Source: Cyrtodaria siliqua | Taxonomy: Eukaryota > Mollusca > Bivalvia > Adapedonta > Hiatellidae | Assembly: GCA_037043455.1 (NCBI GenBank) | Contig: JAWPHD010010332.1 | Coordinates: 1-64,000, forward strand | Length of the DNA stretch: 64,000 nucleotides | Reading direction: 5' to 3' | Part shown: positions 54,001-64,000 of the stretch, piece by piece | How positions within the stretch are numbered: position 1 is the first letter of the stretch | Layout: each line of letters begins with the position of its first letter | Notes under the pieces: model-generated | What the model was told of the DNA's origin: nothing | The model's input: only the letters and a program-made list of their open reading frames with translations | Database searches by the model: none | Position numbers and translations under genes: made by a program

Positions 54001-55124
54001 TTGCATGCCAACATCTGATTTACAAAGCAATTTGGTGCATTTGTGGCATCATACCTTAATTTAGTGGCACTACATGCATATATTAACATCCCAAGTACTC
54101 ATAAATGCAAGTCTAGTACTGGCTTTGTAAGTTAAGTTTCTATAACTGGACAGCATACTTTGCCTACAGTACTCTCTGACATTTTCTCAGAAAGTCCGAT
54201 TTTTGGGGGTAAAGAGAAGGATTTGTGGTGTCACACCTATACATTTGTAAATTATAATGCTGAATTATCATTGCAAATACAAATTACTTCATTTGAACGA
54301 CAAACAAGCCTAGTTTTACCGGGAAGTATTTATTGTCGGAGCTATAGTCATTTCGAGAAGTGAAATATTGCTTAGGTTAAAATCCGAGAGAAAACGAAAA
54401 TTCACATTACGCCGCCTTATAGGTATACCGGAATTTTAAAAAAATCCCATTGCGTCCTGTGCAATATTTTCCAAGCTTTCTGGTTAGCCATTTTTCTAAA
54501 TGAAGTTCAAACTAAGATTCACTTACATATTCTTAGTCATAAGACCTTCCATTCTAGAAAACTGCTGATAACAGTAGGGGTTATGTGGCATATAAGAAAA
54601 GAAAAGTCTGATCTTTGTTGACAGGGTGAACAAACTGCATTCATTCGGGACCTCTTAAATGTGTTCTAATTTCACTTTCGAAACTTTCAAGTTGAAAATA
54701 ACATCATCATACAACCATGCAAATGGTTCTTAGCACTCACAAACAAAAATGAGATATAGGGTCAATGAAGTCATTTCAGCAACAAAAAACGGGCCTTACA
54801 TACTGAGAAATGTCGTTTATCACACAAAAGTTAGGGATTATATATTTGGGAACTCCTTTCCATGAATACCACAGTGATTTACTTCAAAACGGCGCAAAAT
54901 TGGCAAATTACATGGGAAAGGTTTTTTTTGTTATCATTAAAGCGGTAAAGTGTGTTTTAATTCTGAAAAACTGGTTTTAATATTGGAATATTTCATTGTT
55001 ACTAGACGTTTATAACGATTTTCTAGGTGGCAAATTAGATAAACAATCTCTCGTTGCAGACGATGTCACTGCACAGAACGTCTTCAGTGATGACACCGTG
55101 TTGAAACTTAAACAAGAGTATGAT
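54001..55124. other. Spacer, no gene
   Basis: A 67-codon frame at 54,160-54,363 is unremarkable. Nothing else is recognised. Confidence 0.4.
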
Positions 55125-55320
55125 AATGGACCTTTGGAAACGGCCGAGCACGACACATACGAAATATTGTAGTCTCGGTTTTATTGAGACTGTTCATGAG
55201 CGGTAGTGAAAAAGGCTAGCAACCGCTCACGCCCTCTAGCCCCGGGTTGAGCAGAACTCAATATTCATAAAATCAATAGTACTCAATTTTAACCATCCCG
55301 AAGATGGCATGCATATGGCG
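55125..55320 (+). repeat. Dispersed repeat B
   Basis: 'cctttggaaacggccgag', 'gagactgttcatgagc', 'cgccctctagccccgg' and 'ttttaaccatcccga' match the insertion at 1.2 kb closely. Confidence 0.65.
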
Positions 55321-55556
55321 GTACAACTACCCTGTTTCCAATTTGTGTTTAACTTGTACCAAAGAGAGGTCATGTAATAAACAATTAAATGTTCTGTGAT
55401 TTGAAAAATATCAGGACTTTTTTAACCTACTTAACCTAGTGGGGCCGAAATTCGGCCTCTTCGCAATTGCAAAAATCTTTTTATTTTCCCAATTCTGCAT
55501 GAAAAAAAATCCCAATCTATAATTAATTTAGAAAGTGACTTTGTAGTTTTTGTTTG

Positions 55557-56044
55557 TACAGTCAAGAGATATGAAAACGCAACACGGGAATTTCCGCTAT
55601 ATATTGTATGTACAATATGCTGCTTTTTATCGAATGGTACATGGCTACGTAAGGCCTTTTTTTTTTGGAAAAAATGCTAAAACAACAAATAATACAGCAA
55701 ATAGTATTCCTTCAAAGTTTCATTATTGACAGAGTATGCGTTTGGCTCAAATATGTGAGCAAATTTAGGATGCAAAATTTTGCAAACTATTTACGTTAAA
55801 TACAGTACTGAACTGGCTCAGTTTTTCAAGGAGCAACTTCAACATTTATGAATTTCTTGTTGTAAGGTGTAGTGTGATTAAAACGTCTACAACATCACAG
55901 TTGTGTCCTTTCTCTAATTAACTGAAACTTTATTTTTACAAAACATCTTGGGATTTCTTTGGAATATTATGTGCAATTAAGTGTGCAGTATATACAATAT
56001 ATAGCGGAAATTCCCGTGTTGCGTTTTCATATCTCTTGAGTGTA
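55557..56044. mobile_element. Mariner-type MITE, copy 2
   Basis: Inverted ends of about 50 bases ('cagtcaagagatatgaaaac' against 'gttttcatatctcttgag', then 'gggaatttccgctata' on both sides) are flanked by TA at 55,557-55,558 and 56,043-56,044. The interior (about 380 bases) is the reverse of the 16.2-kb copy. No transposase. The TIRs are nearly identical to each other here, so this copy is younger or better preserved than copy 1. Confidence 0.78.
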
Positions 56045-57394
56045 TGTTAAAATCATTGCTTATATCAATATCGTATTGATATTATATCTATAGCATACAT
56101 TTTAGTAAACGTTTCCTCTTATTTTAAAAAAAAAAATTCACCTAAATAGCGAAAGTCATGCTCTTTTTTCCCCCATTTTGATAATCTCGCGATTCTTTCT
56201 TCCCAAAATCAGCAGGCCTAGGCCTTTTTTCAATTTCCTAGTAAAAAGCCCTGAAATTTAGTAGTCTATTTTGACCCAGGGATCTAAGAAGTAGTTGTTT
56301 TTATTACGTCTCTGCCTATACTATCCTCTGTTGCAGTTTAAATAGTGTGTATTATTTAAACAAGAAATATGTCTTAACGTCTGAAAATGTTTAAATTCTT
56401 AAATGAATATGTGCTTGAAAGTATGAAACACTATCAAAAATATGTTTTCAATCTCGGAAGTACCTAGTAGTAAGTGTTACTATGTTTGTCTTGTGCCGAG
56501 GCAATATTCAATTCGTTGTATAAAATAAAAAATAAAAATATAATTTCACCCCCTTTCCCTATTTTGAAATAAATTTGGATGATAAAGTAGCAAGCAATTT
56601 ATTATGGCTTATTAAAATAGTTAGCAATCATGAATTTCCAATCACTGAGAAATAGCGATCTTTCACAATAGAAATGTAATAAATCAACGTATTTATTTTG
56701 AATGAGAAATTAGTGTTATGCAAGAAAAAGTATCTATCATTGTAATCACTTTTAATCTCCGGTTGAGATTACGGAATTTCAATCCTAGGTATCATTGTTA
56801 TTTCCGATAACTGTTTGAAGCACCAGACAAAATGACACTGGTGCAGTTCACTATGTTTCTTCCCATTCACAATGCACTAGTAGTTTTGACTTATTATAAC
56901 AGTCATCTGTTTCTAAATGAAACATGTCTTTCTACATGAAACAGATGTTGCAATTTCTGGCCACTCTTTTCAATAAAGATAGCTGATACATCTTCACTGC
57001 GGGAACACGTTGCAGTATATCAGAGTTTTCGGCATTCTTTTTTCTTGCGGAGCCTCTACAATTCCCAGTAACGCCATGTCCACTCCATTTTTTTAAATCT
57101 ATCTTTACGTTCGATATGTTCGACGAAACCTTAATAGTGAGCACTAACTCTTAAATGAATTCATCACTGTTTTGAGTCACTTATTGTACAATCATGTGGT
57201 ACTACGTGCCGAAAGAAATGCCTGCGGAAACAACGCCCTCAACTCGCCAATAAAAGAACAACATTTTCTGACTGCTGTCTTGCCATTTTTATTATCTCCC
57301 CTGAAAATAAAACAAAAAAATGTTTCAGGCCAAAATAAAATAATGATGTTGTTCCGGTTTTACCCAGTTTTGAATACGAAATGTCAAATGTGTT
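56045..57394. other. Spacer, no gene
   Basis: Nothing recognised. Confidence 0.4.
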
Positions 57395-57587
57395 GGACGT
57401 TTCGTACCCTGGAATAGGTTAAACAGAGTTAGTGTAAGAACATATCAAATTTCAAAATACAATATCACAGAAAGTTGGATGTTTCGTACCCTAAACTGGG
57501 TATCAAACGTCCAATGACACAGGTACGAAACGTCCCAAAATTTGGTACGAAACGTCCATGGTGCGAAACGTACAAGGTACGAAACTA
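57395..57587. repeat. Cluster of GGTACGAAACGTCC motifs in both orientations
   Basis: Reverse orientation at 57,395-57,408 and 57,477-57,490 (one change). Forward orientation at 57,499 (two changes), 57,522 (exact), 57,544 (exact), 57,560 (two changes) and 57,576 (partial). A 14-base motif seven times in 193 bases is not expected by chance. The function is unknown. Confidence 0.75.
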
Positions 57588-57964
57588 TTACTTGTTTGAC
57601 GGGTGGGGTAAAGTATAACATTTACTACGTTTTCGAGATACATAAAGTAATGTTTTGCATTATAAATGCAAACAACAAACTTGTGTATAAAGCCTGCACA
57701 TCAGGGACTATTCGTAATCGTGCAACAACGCCATTAGTTACTACTTTCCCAATCCCATGCTGGCACTGCTCTGTCATAGACCGAGTTTTCATTGATATTA
57801 TCATTTTATACGGTGAAGATTTACCAAAACCTGTTCATAAAACTACAACACAGTCTTTGCCCCACCAAATATCATCAACTTGTTGTAGTTGTTTATGTTA
57901 AGTGTCTCCAAACTAAAATAATTTAGAACCGTAAGACTATTTCCAGAATCGCCATGTTGACACT

Positions 57965-58050
57965 TGAATCGAAGTGCATATGAAACGCGCGATTTCATTG
58001 GTTGAATTTAGTTGATATTCTCATGCATATTGATTAGATGATTTTATTGA
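57965..58050 (+). mobile_element. Fragment of the long-TIR transposon family
   Basis: 'catatgaaacgcgcgatttc' and 'attggttgaatttagttgat' match the right part of both copies (5.99-6.05 kb and 46.25-46.31 kb). Neither end is present. Confidence 0.6.
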
Positions 58051-58289
58051 GAATGGTCAAAGTACAACTTCGTTTTTTTTTGGTATTTTAGTTTCAAATT
58101 GGTGGAGGCTGGATCCATTTTAAGATATTGTTCAATAAATAAGTACTTTAAACTCAGAATGTCAACGGATCAGTGATTCATTACTCGAACTATTTGCAAG
58201 TGTGCTGTTTTATTCCTGCCAAAAAAAAGTTCGGCAATCATGTGCACCTCTAAAAATGTTTAGTCACTTTTAACCAACGCGAAGTGAGC

Positions 58290-58410
58290 TGTAATAATAA
58301 AGGATCGTATCATTTTCTGACGTTATCCCGATTAATTTTGTAAAGTGGTCAGGAAATTCGTCAGACCCCTTTAATTTCCGAAGTTAATAGATCACACCTC
58401 CACGTCATTA
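58290..58410 (-). mobile_element. Diverged Penelope-like coding fragment
   Basis: 'ttaattttgtaaagtggtca' and 'cagacccctttaatttccga' match 13,880-13,975 (LRKLKGSGGFPDHFTQLI region). Confidence 0.6.
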
Positions 58411-58674
58411 GGCCCCAATCCAAATTTAGATAGTTAACGATGTCAAAGTTAAAACATTTCTCTTATCATAGATTTTACTATGTATGTAATCATTTGAAAT
58501 CGAGAGATGAAGATGGAGGAAATCTGGTATGGTGTCCGAACTGTTGAATTTATTCAACGTGAGTTCTGGTGGATGAATCTTAGTGACCATATGATCAAAG
58601 TAAGGGTTATCAACATGAGTATGTCATCCAGGTACCGAGATATATTTTAAACCAGGTTCTAAGATGCACCAAAC

Positions 58675-58874
58675 AGTAGTATAGATAGTGGGGGTACCAG
58701 GCCAGCAACTATAAAATACGTTAGCCATGACTGTTAACCCATGTATACAATCATTTACAAAAAACTTAAATGATAGGCATACTTGAGCCAAAAGCCCTGA
58801 AACGTATTATTAATTACTTGAGCAAACCCACTCTAGGAAACTATCGCTGGTGTACCCCCACTATATATACTACT
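58675..58874. mobile_element. 200-bp mini-element with Polinton-type ends
   Basis: It starts 'agtagtatagatagtggggg' and ends 'cccccactatatatactact', i.e. both ends carry the Polinton terminal sequence in inverted orientation. Internal sequence is unrelated to the TIRs. The flanking six bases differ (ccaaac and tatcaa), so there is no matching duplication. It is either a MITE-like deletion derivative or two ends brought together by rearrangement. Confidence 0.55.
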
Positions 58875-58921
58875 TATCAATCCAGTTTATCATTTTAATA
58901 ACATAATATTTTTGCTCATAC

Positions 58922-60334
58922 GATTCAACTAAAAACTATTCTGTTTATGGCAAATAAATTTTCATTAAACATTTTACAAGAAATAAATGAAGGTCTTGCT
59001 GCATATTTTAAAAGCACCTCCTCGTCGTGAGTTAATTTAACATTAATTATTTTTCTCAAATGTTCCATAGGTTTACCAAAAACTGAATTGTTCATCAGTT
59101 TGAAGAAATCCTTTTCAAAAGCATTTTTGCAAGCTGTTCTCTTGGCAGTATTAAAGTATATGTATGTATTTAACCACTTTGATTCGTCAAACTGTAGTAT
59201 TTGGTGTATTTGTGTTACCTTTAATCCAAGCTTTTTATATAATTCTATGTTTCTAAAATGCACGACATACTTTTCTTTATTTTTCAACGTCGTAACAAGT
59301 TTATTAACATTGCAAGGTCCCAATTTAAACTTTTGTTTTAAATTTTTACAATGGTCTGACAACCACTCATCTTTTATATTTAATCTTTCTGTGGCAAGAG
59401 GATAATCATTATGTGAGTCATGCAGTTTCTTAGGATACTCAAGATCACACTCAACAATGTAATTTGATTTTCCTTTTTCAGACTTATCAACCCACTTGAA
59501 GTTACCAGTAGGTAACGGTTGGCACATGGCCCACCCATACAAGTTATTAGCATCAAGATATATTATGTAATTGCTTTCTTTTTTTTTGTCGTAGTTTTTT
59601 CATACATTTATTGTTAGCCTGTGAATATCTGTTTGCAATAAACCTCGTACCGCCTTTTAATCCTTTTTCCACAAACAAATATTGATCAATATCAGTTATT
59701 AAATCAAGTTGGATACCAGTCATCTTAAGGCATGCATCCCAGGCTAAAGCAGGACTACTGAAGTAATGACAAGGATCTAATTTGTAATATTCAATGCACA
59801 TTTTTCTAAAGTTTTCAAAAACATAAGAAACAGCACATCAGTCTTAAGATACAGATCATGATATTTTCCCACCATAATATTAATCTTAAATGTTTTTTAT
59901 ATTTTTTTGCATGATCATAATCTGCATCTGATATGTGTTCATCATTTATTCGAGAATAGTAGTTATTTTTTTCAGGTAATTTAGTTCCCGTAAAACGTTA
60001 AAATTTGTTCATGTAATCATAAGGATAACCATCTTTTCTGTTTATTAAATCTACCTTGTCATCAAAGTATTCTTGCGAGTTGTATTGAAACGAGGGATTG
60101 CTTTTTATTAAATTTTCTAATGATTGGGACATAAACCGAAAACTGTCAATAAACACCAAACTTGGCCCTTACATAAAAGCCATGTACTTTTCCATGTTAT
60201 TTGGTATAACATTTATGTTTTGTTTAAACTTTCCGATGTGTTGCATTATAAAGTGAGAATCATATCCTCCCAAGTTATGAAACACAACAGACAAATAACT
60301 GAGGTATTCCCTGATATATTTGTTTATCTTGTAA
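58922..60334 (-). pseudogene. POLB: Second Polinton relic: DNA polymerase B part
   Basis: The reverse strand reads VVFHNLGGYDSHFIMQH (exonuclease block, near 60,290), KYHDLYLKTDVLF (59,860), YYKLDPCHYFSSPALAWDAC (59,553-59,801), NNLYGWAMCQPLPTGNFKWV (motif A, near 59,530), KLMNNSVFGKPMEHLRK (motif B, near 59,090) and LFAINRIVFS at 58,925. It corresponds to 43,170-44,500 of the complete element but is better preserved (a 205-residue open frame, 58,925-59,542). Motif C (DTDS) and the C-terminus are missing at the left, and a Penelope-like copy abuts it at 60,335. Frameshifts occur near 59,550 and 59,810-60,170. Confidence 0.82.
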
Positions 60335-61150
60335 ATCAGGGTTACCGTTACAATAAACTTCGTAAAACTATTGTAACCCTGATCTTTTTTCCAAATATAA
60401 CAGTAATTTAAAGACTCTTCTGCGACAAGGACTATCACAACCTGACTTCTATGGCGATGTGATTTATAAACTTCGTAAGATTCTTGGTCATGATCACTTT
60501 CATACTATCTAAGTTAAACTTGTTAAAAGGTTTATCAAAAGAGGTTATGACCCTATCATTTTGCAAAGTACTGCATTCTTGATGGTGGACCCTTTTACAG
60601 TTCGCCACTATACTTTCCTCTTTAATTGTACAATGACCGTACATGCTGTTGACCCTATGATGACGCCTACCTAAAGCCCATTGGGACGGTGGCGTTTGAT
60701 GTTTGTCTATGATCTTTCTTGTCGTACCCTTAATGGTTTATTCTCTTGTTGCTCTGGCTTCTGCCAAGTTAATGAGTGTCTTCATTGTGGCTTTATATGC
60801 TATTGTTTTTTTTTGTATTATATTTAAACGAGCATATTTGTGTTTTACTTATATTACCTATTGATGCTGCCTTGTTGGTTAGAGATTAGATTATGGCGGA
60901 GATTTCTTTATTTACACTGTCCTGTTTTAATGGGATGACAGTATGGTAAGTATGAGGTTTGGCGCACCCTAGAACTGGTTTAAACCCCCAGTGGCCTACT
61001 ATTGGCAACCCTTTTGTGTTTGTGATGTCGTTTGCGTTTAACATTACTTTTTTTTCTTGTTTGTCTGTTTGCGTGTTTGTTTCAGTCTTTTGTGGTTGAC
61101 TGCGCTCCTTGAATGCTACTTTCCCTATCCGATCTTTTTATATTTCTTTG
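60335..61150 (+). mobile_element. Penelope-like element within the Polinton relic
   Basis: 'atcagggttaccgttacaat' and 'tctgcgacaaggactatcac' begin the coding part (RQGLSQPDFYGDVIYKLRKI at 60,420-60,480), followed by the full tail: 'acgcctacctaaagcccatt', 'tttggcgcaccctagaac', 'tgaatgctactttccctatc'. It lies between two parts of one Polinton relic. More than 4 kb of the Polinton is missing at this point, so simple insertion alone does not explain the junction. Confidence 0.75.
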
Positions 61151-61154
61151 TACT

Positions 61155-61436
61155 GCCTCGCCTATTGCGGCTGGAATAGCGGCTTATTGCTGACTGATTT
61201 CCGGAAGAGAAGCTAACTGCTCGGTTAGCTGCTCTGACTGACTTTCGCTAGTTACAGGTTTAAATATTTCTTTGTATAAATCACGACTAGCTCCTTTCTC
61301 TAGTCTTTTTTTGAGTAACCTAATCTCGTATTCTTTAACAAAAGTGTATGATAACAAGTTCACTCGATTTTTGTTTTTTGTCTGCTAATTCTTTCCATTT
61401 TAACATAGACATACAATAAGGTTAGATTAACATAAG
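61155..61436 (-). pseudogene. Second Polinton relic: N-terminus of the repeat protein
   Basis: The reverse strand starts 'gttaaaATGGAAAGAATTAG' (ATG complement near 61,401-61,403) and has LLKNTRLGY, GASRDLYKEIFKPVTSE and QLASLPEISQ in successive frames. This matches 38,473-38,660 of the complete element (DIYTEEFKPVTSEITEQ, LPEVCQQ). Similarity continues about 30 bases upstream of the start and then ends. Confidence 0.65.
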
Positions 61437-61826
61437 ATAAATTTAGGCCAGTAATTCTAGCCGAAAATAAGGTCAAACAAATTCCAACAGAAAGTATTTT
61501 AGGATTTTTATAATCACTGACATGTAATGAGTTTCAGGAAAAAACTCCTCAAGATAAACAATGTGGAAAATGCTACATTTTGGGGTAAAAGTTGCGTTTT
61601 TAAGAGAAAAACTCCGGAAACTGGAATAATTTTATAAGAAATCATTTGAGCAAATAAAAATCATTTAATAGTGCGAAAATGCTCCTCCAAATGCATCTCT
61701 ATGTAAATCAAGGTTTAATAGATCGATATGAGGTTAATAATATGAGATTTTGGGGCAAAATTTGGAAACAATGAATAAAATCTTTGATTTCTGTAATACA
61801 TTGGTGTTACTAGGCTATAAATGAAC
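61437..61826. other. Spacer, no gene
   Basis: Nothing recognised. Confidence 0.4.
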
Positions 61827-63075
61827 AAGAGGCCCAAGAGGGCCTGTGGACGCTCTACTGGCTAACATGGCTCTTATAACATCAATGAAGCGAGTGATTG
61901 CAATTTACTTTTTTTTTTGAAAAATTTGGGGAAAATACAGCATTTTTATCTAAATCAAGGGCCATAACTAAAGAATCTGGTAAAGTTTGGTAAAGATCAG
62001 ATGAAAAATGAAGGCCCTACCATATTAACGAGGCAAAATATAGCATTTTTAACTTTTTTTACAAGAGTCATAACATCCTCTGTTACTGGTCCAATCTGGC
62101 TGGTTTTCGAACTTGGTCAATAGAGCTAAAAAAAAAAAAGGAAAAAGAAAAGATTCAACAAAAAAAAAAGAAAAAAAGAATTCAAACAAAAAATCAAAAC
62201 AAAATTGTAAAAAAAAATAAAAAAAAATAAAAAAAATATATAAACAAAAAGAAATTTAAAAAAAACAATTCAATAAAAAACAATTGAACAAAATTAAAGA
62301 CAATTAAAAAAAAAAATAAAAAATAAAAAAAAAGCTAATAAATCATGTAAACAATTTTTTTTTTTTTTAAAAATTAAACAAAATCACAAAATCTGGTAAA
62401 GTTTGGTAAGATCAGTAAGATCAGATGCAAAATGAAGGACCTAACGTACTAACGAGGCAAATTATAGCATTTTTAACGAAATAAAGGGCCATAACTCCGC
62501 TGTTACTGATCCGATCTGGCTGTTTTTCAAACTTGTTCGAGCTTTCATTGACATTAACAATTTGATCAAGTTCGATAAATTTCGGAAGAACAATAAAGCC
62601 CCTATCGTCCTAACGAAACAAAATATAGCATTTTTATCTAAATCCAGGGCCATAACTCCGCTGGTACTGGTCCGATGGTTTTCTAGCAAGTTTGAGCTTT
62701 TATTATTATTAACAATCTGGTAAAGTTTGGTAAATATAAGATGAAAAATGAAGGCCCTATTGTCTTAACAAGGCAAATTATAGCAATATAGCATTTTTAG
62801 GTAAATCAAGAGCCGCTGTTAGTGGTTCGATCGGGCTGGTTTTCGAACTTGTCCGAGCTTTTATTGATATTAACAATCTATTAAAGTTTGGTAAATATTA
62901 TATGAAAAAATGAAGGCCCCATCGTCTTAACGATGCAAAATATAGCATTTTTAACTAAATCAAGGGCCATAACTCCGCTGTTACTTGTTTGATCTGGCTG
63001 GTTTTCGAACCTGTCCGAGATTTTATTAATATTAACAATCTGTTAAAGTTTGGTAAAGATCAGATGGAACGTAGG
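61827..63075 (+). repeat. Tandem 'core' repeat array with A-rich interruption
   Basis: It opens with 'caagaggcccaagagggcct', a palindromic start common in mollusc repeats. Then come about six units of roughly 160-170 bases: 'agggccataactccgctgtt', 'ctggctggttttcgaacttg', 'aacaatctggtaaagtttgg', 'atgaaggccctatcgtctta', 'aaaatatagcattttta'. Unit sites of 'aaagtttggtaa' are near 61,981, 62,397, 62,712, 62,883 and 63,047. An A-rich stretch (62,127-62,380) splits the array. No gene. Confidence 0.65.
62127..62380. repeat. A-rich low-complexity tract
   Basis: Runs of A interrupted by single T, C or G over about 250 bases, e.g. 'aaaaaaataaaaaaaataaa'. Confidence 0.85.
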
Positions 63076-64000
63076 TGTAAAATGTTGGAAAAATGAATTT
63101 ATCGTTGATTTCTGAAATACATTCGTAGTACAGTGACCCGTTTTATGGAACATCTTACGACGATTTTGCTCAAATTATTAAAGTTATTGCTATAAGAAAA
63201 GTTCATAAACATGTTTTTTAACTATCTAATACATATATTGTTCATTCAAAATGTACACCCTTAATTGTTTCTTCAAATGCTTTTAAGAACAATGATGAAA
63301 GGTATTTTATTTTGACTTGAAACTACAGCATATTATATTCATTTTAAAGTGAGGAAACCTTCTTCCAAACCCATCTTCGTGTGAAACACGGAATCAGAGA
63401 TCGATAAGACGCTAATTAAATTAAAGCAATTGTCCTTCATCAAAAATCACTGAAAAAGAATCATAAATAAGTATTTAAACAAATATAATTGAAGTGAAAA
63501 AAATGGTGTATAAAACGTACATTACATATGTTTGATAATGTATGTATGACATGTATGAACTGAAAGAGACATTTGTAAAAAACACTCGGTCTACATTTGG
63601 AATCACACCTATAGTTTTTCGATGAAAATCTTAACATTGTGTTATCCGGAAGTCAGCGGGATAGAAAATAGTTCACTGTTGCTGTATTCTAAACAGTATG
63701 GCCGTTAGCCACACGTGTGAAATGAAAGATCTGCATTGCATGTTTGTTACTATAATAAAGATGAAGTTTATATCAGCGATTCCATATAAATAAAATATAT
63801 ATAGATCTATCTGTAAAACTGATGATAATGTTGGGTTTGACTTTTAAAGGATTTTGGAGGGAATCTGCAGGGGTCTAGGGCGCCGCCATATTAGTATGAC
63901 ACAGCCAGTATAAATTCGAAATATGATTCTATGGAATTTATCGAGCTGTTGCGAATACTAAGAGATCATTTCTAACGGTTTCTCACACAGCAATGAGCAA
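63076..64000. other. Spacer, no gene
   Basis: Nothing recognised up to the window edge. Confidence 0.4.

Noticed and set aside
57395..57587. CRISPR-like repeats
   Set aside because: 14-base sites in both orientations with spacing from about 2 to 70 bases; not an array with uniform spacers.
57542..57901. 119-codon forward open frame as a host gene
   Set aside because: It starts inside the 14-bp motif cluster, has no recognisable domain or splice context, and its composition looks random.
58675..58874. Left TIR of the second Polinton relic
   Set aside because: Not excluded, but the second, inverted end at 58,874 and the missing PolB C-terminus fit a separate mini-element better.
59088..59405. 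105-codon forward open frame
   Set aside because: Antisense of the PolB relic, which carries polymerase motifs.

Overview
The window reads as AT-rich, repeat-dense, gene-poor nuclear DNA of an invertebrate animal, most likely a bivalve or another marine mollusc. That assignment is an inference from the repeat types: Penelope-type and L1-Tx1-type retroelements, tRNA-derived SINEs with AATTG tails, mollusc-type tandem 'core' repeats and a Polinton/Maverick (adintovirus-like) provirus. I found no convincing host protein-coding gene, no rRNA, no functional tRNA and no CRISPR array. Almost everything recognisable is mobile DNA, most of it broken.

Layout. 0-7 kb: an L1-Tx1 LINE fragment, a Penelope-like (PLE) copy split by another repeat, a fold-back element carrying the last codons of a Tc1 transposase, and a long-TIR element with a 9-bp target duplication. 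6-11 kb: a PLE 3' part, then a long 5'-truncated L1-Tx1 LINE. 11-18 kb: a SINE, a diverged PLE pair in opposite orientation, microsatellites and a mariner-type MITE. 18-22 kb: a second, reverse-strand LINE, with a near-identical piece of it 1.4 kb away. 20-27 kb: a cluster of PLE 3' fragments on both strands. 28-30.4 kb: a Helitron-like tandem array and SINEs.

30,922-45,276 is the centrepiece: a 14.36-kb Polinton/adintovirus-type element with about 157-bp terminal inverted repeats and a perfect 6-bp target duplication (aataaa). From left to right, reverse strand: integrase with chromodomain, phospholipase-A2-like domain, zinc-ribbon protein, adenain-like protease, GxG virion protein, double-jelly-roll-type major capsid protein, a pVI-like small protein, minor capsid (penton-type) protein, a small protein, a fibre-like coiled-coil protein and the packaging ATPase. 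A divergent AT-rich intergenic region with 10-bp repeats follows. The forward strand then carries a repeat-containing protein, a membrane protein, a small acidic protein and protein-primed DNA polymerase B, with a Cys-rich protein on the reverse strand among them. Each larger gene has stops, frameshifts or insertions, so this is a decayed but structurally complete insertion. A short AT-rich motif sits directly on the start codon of at least six of its genes.

45-64 kb: a second copy of the 9-bp-duplication element, degenerate tandem arrays, a second mariner MITE, a cluster of the motif GGTACGAAACGTCC, a 200-bp mini-element with Polinton-type ends, a second Polinton relic (PolB plus the N-terminus of the repeat-protein gene, split by a PLE copy), and a final tandem array. 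All family calls come from reading the translations by eye; no database search was run.
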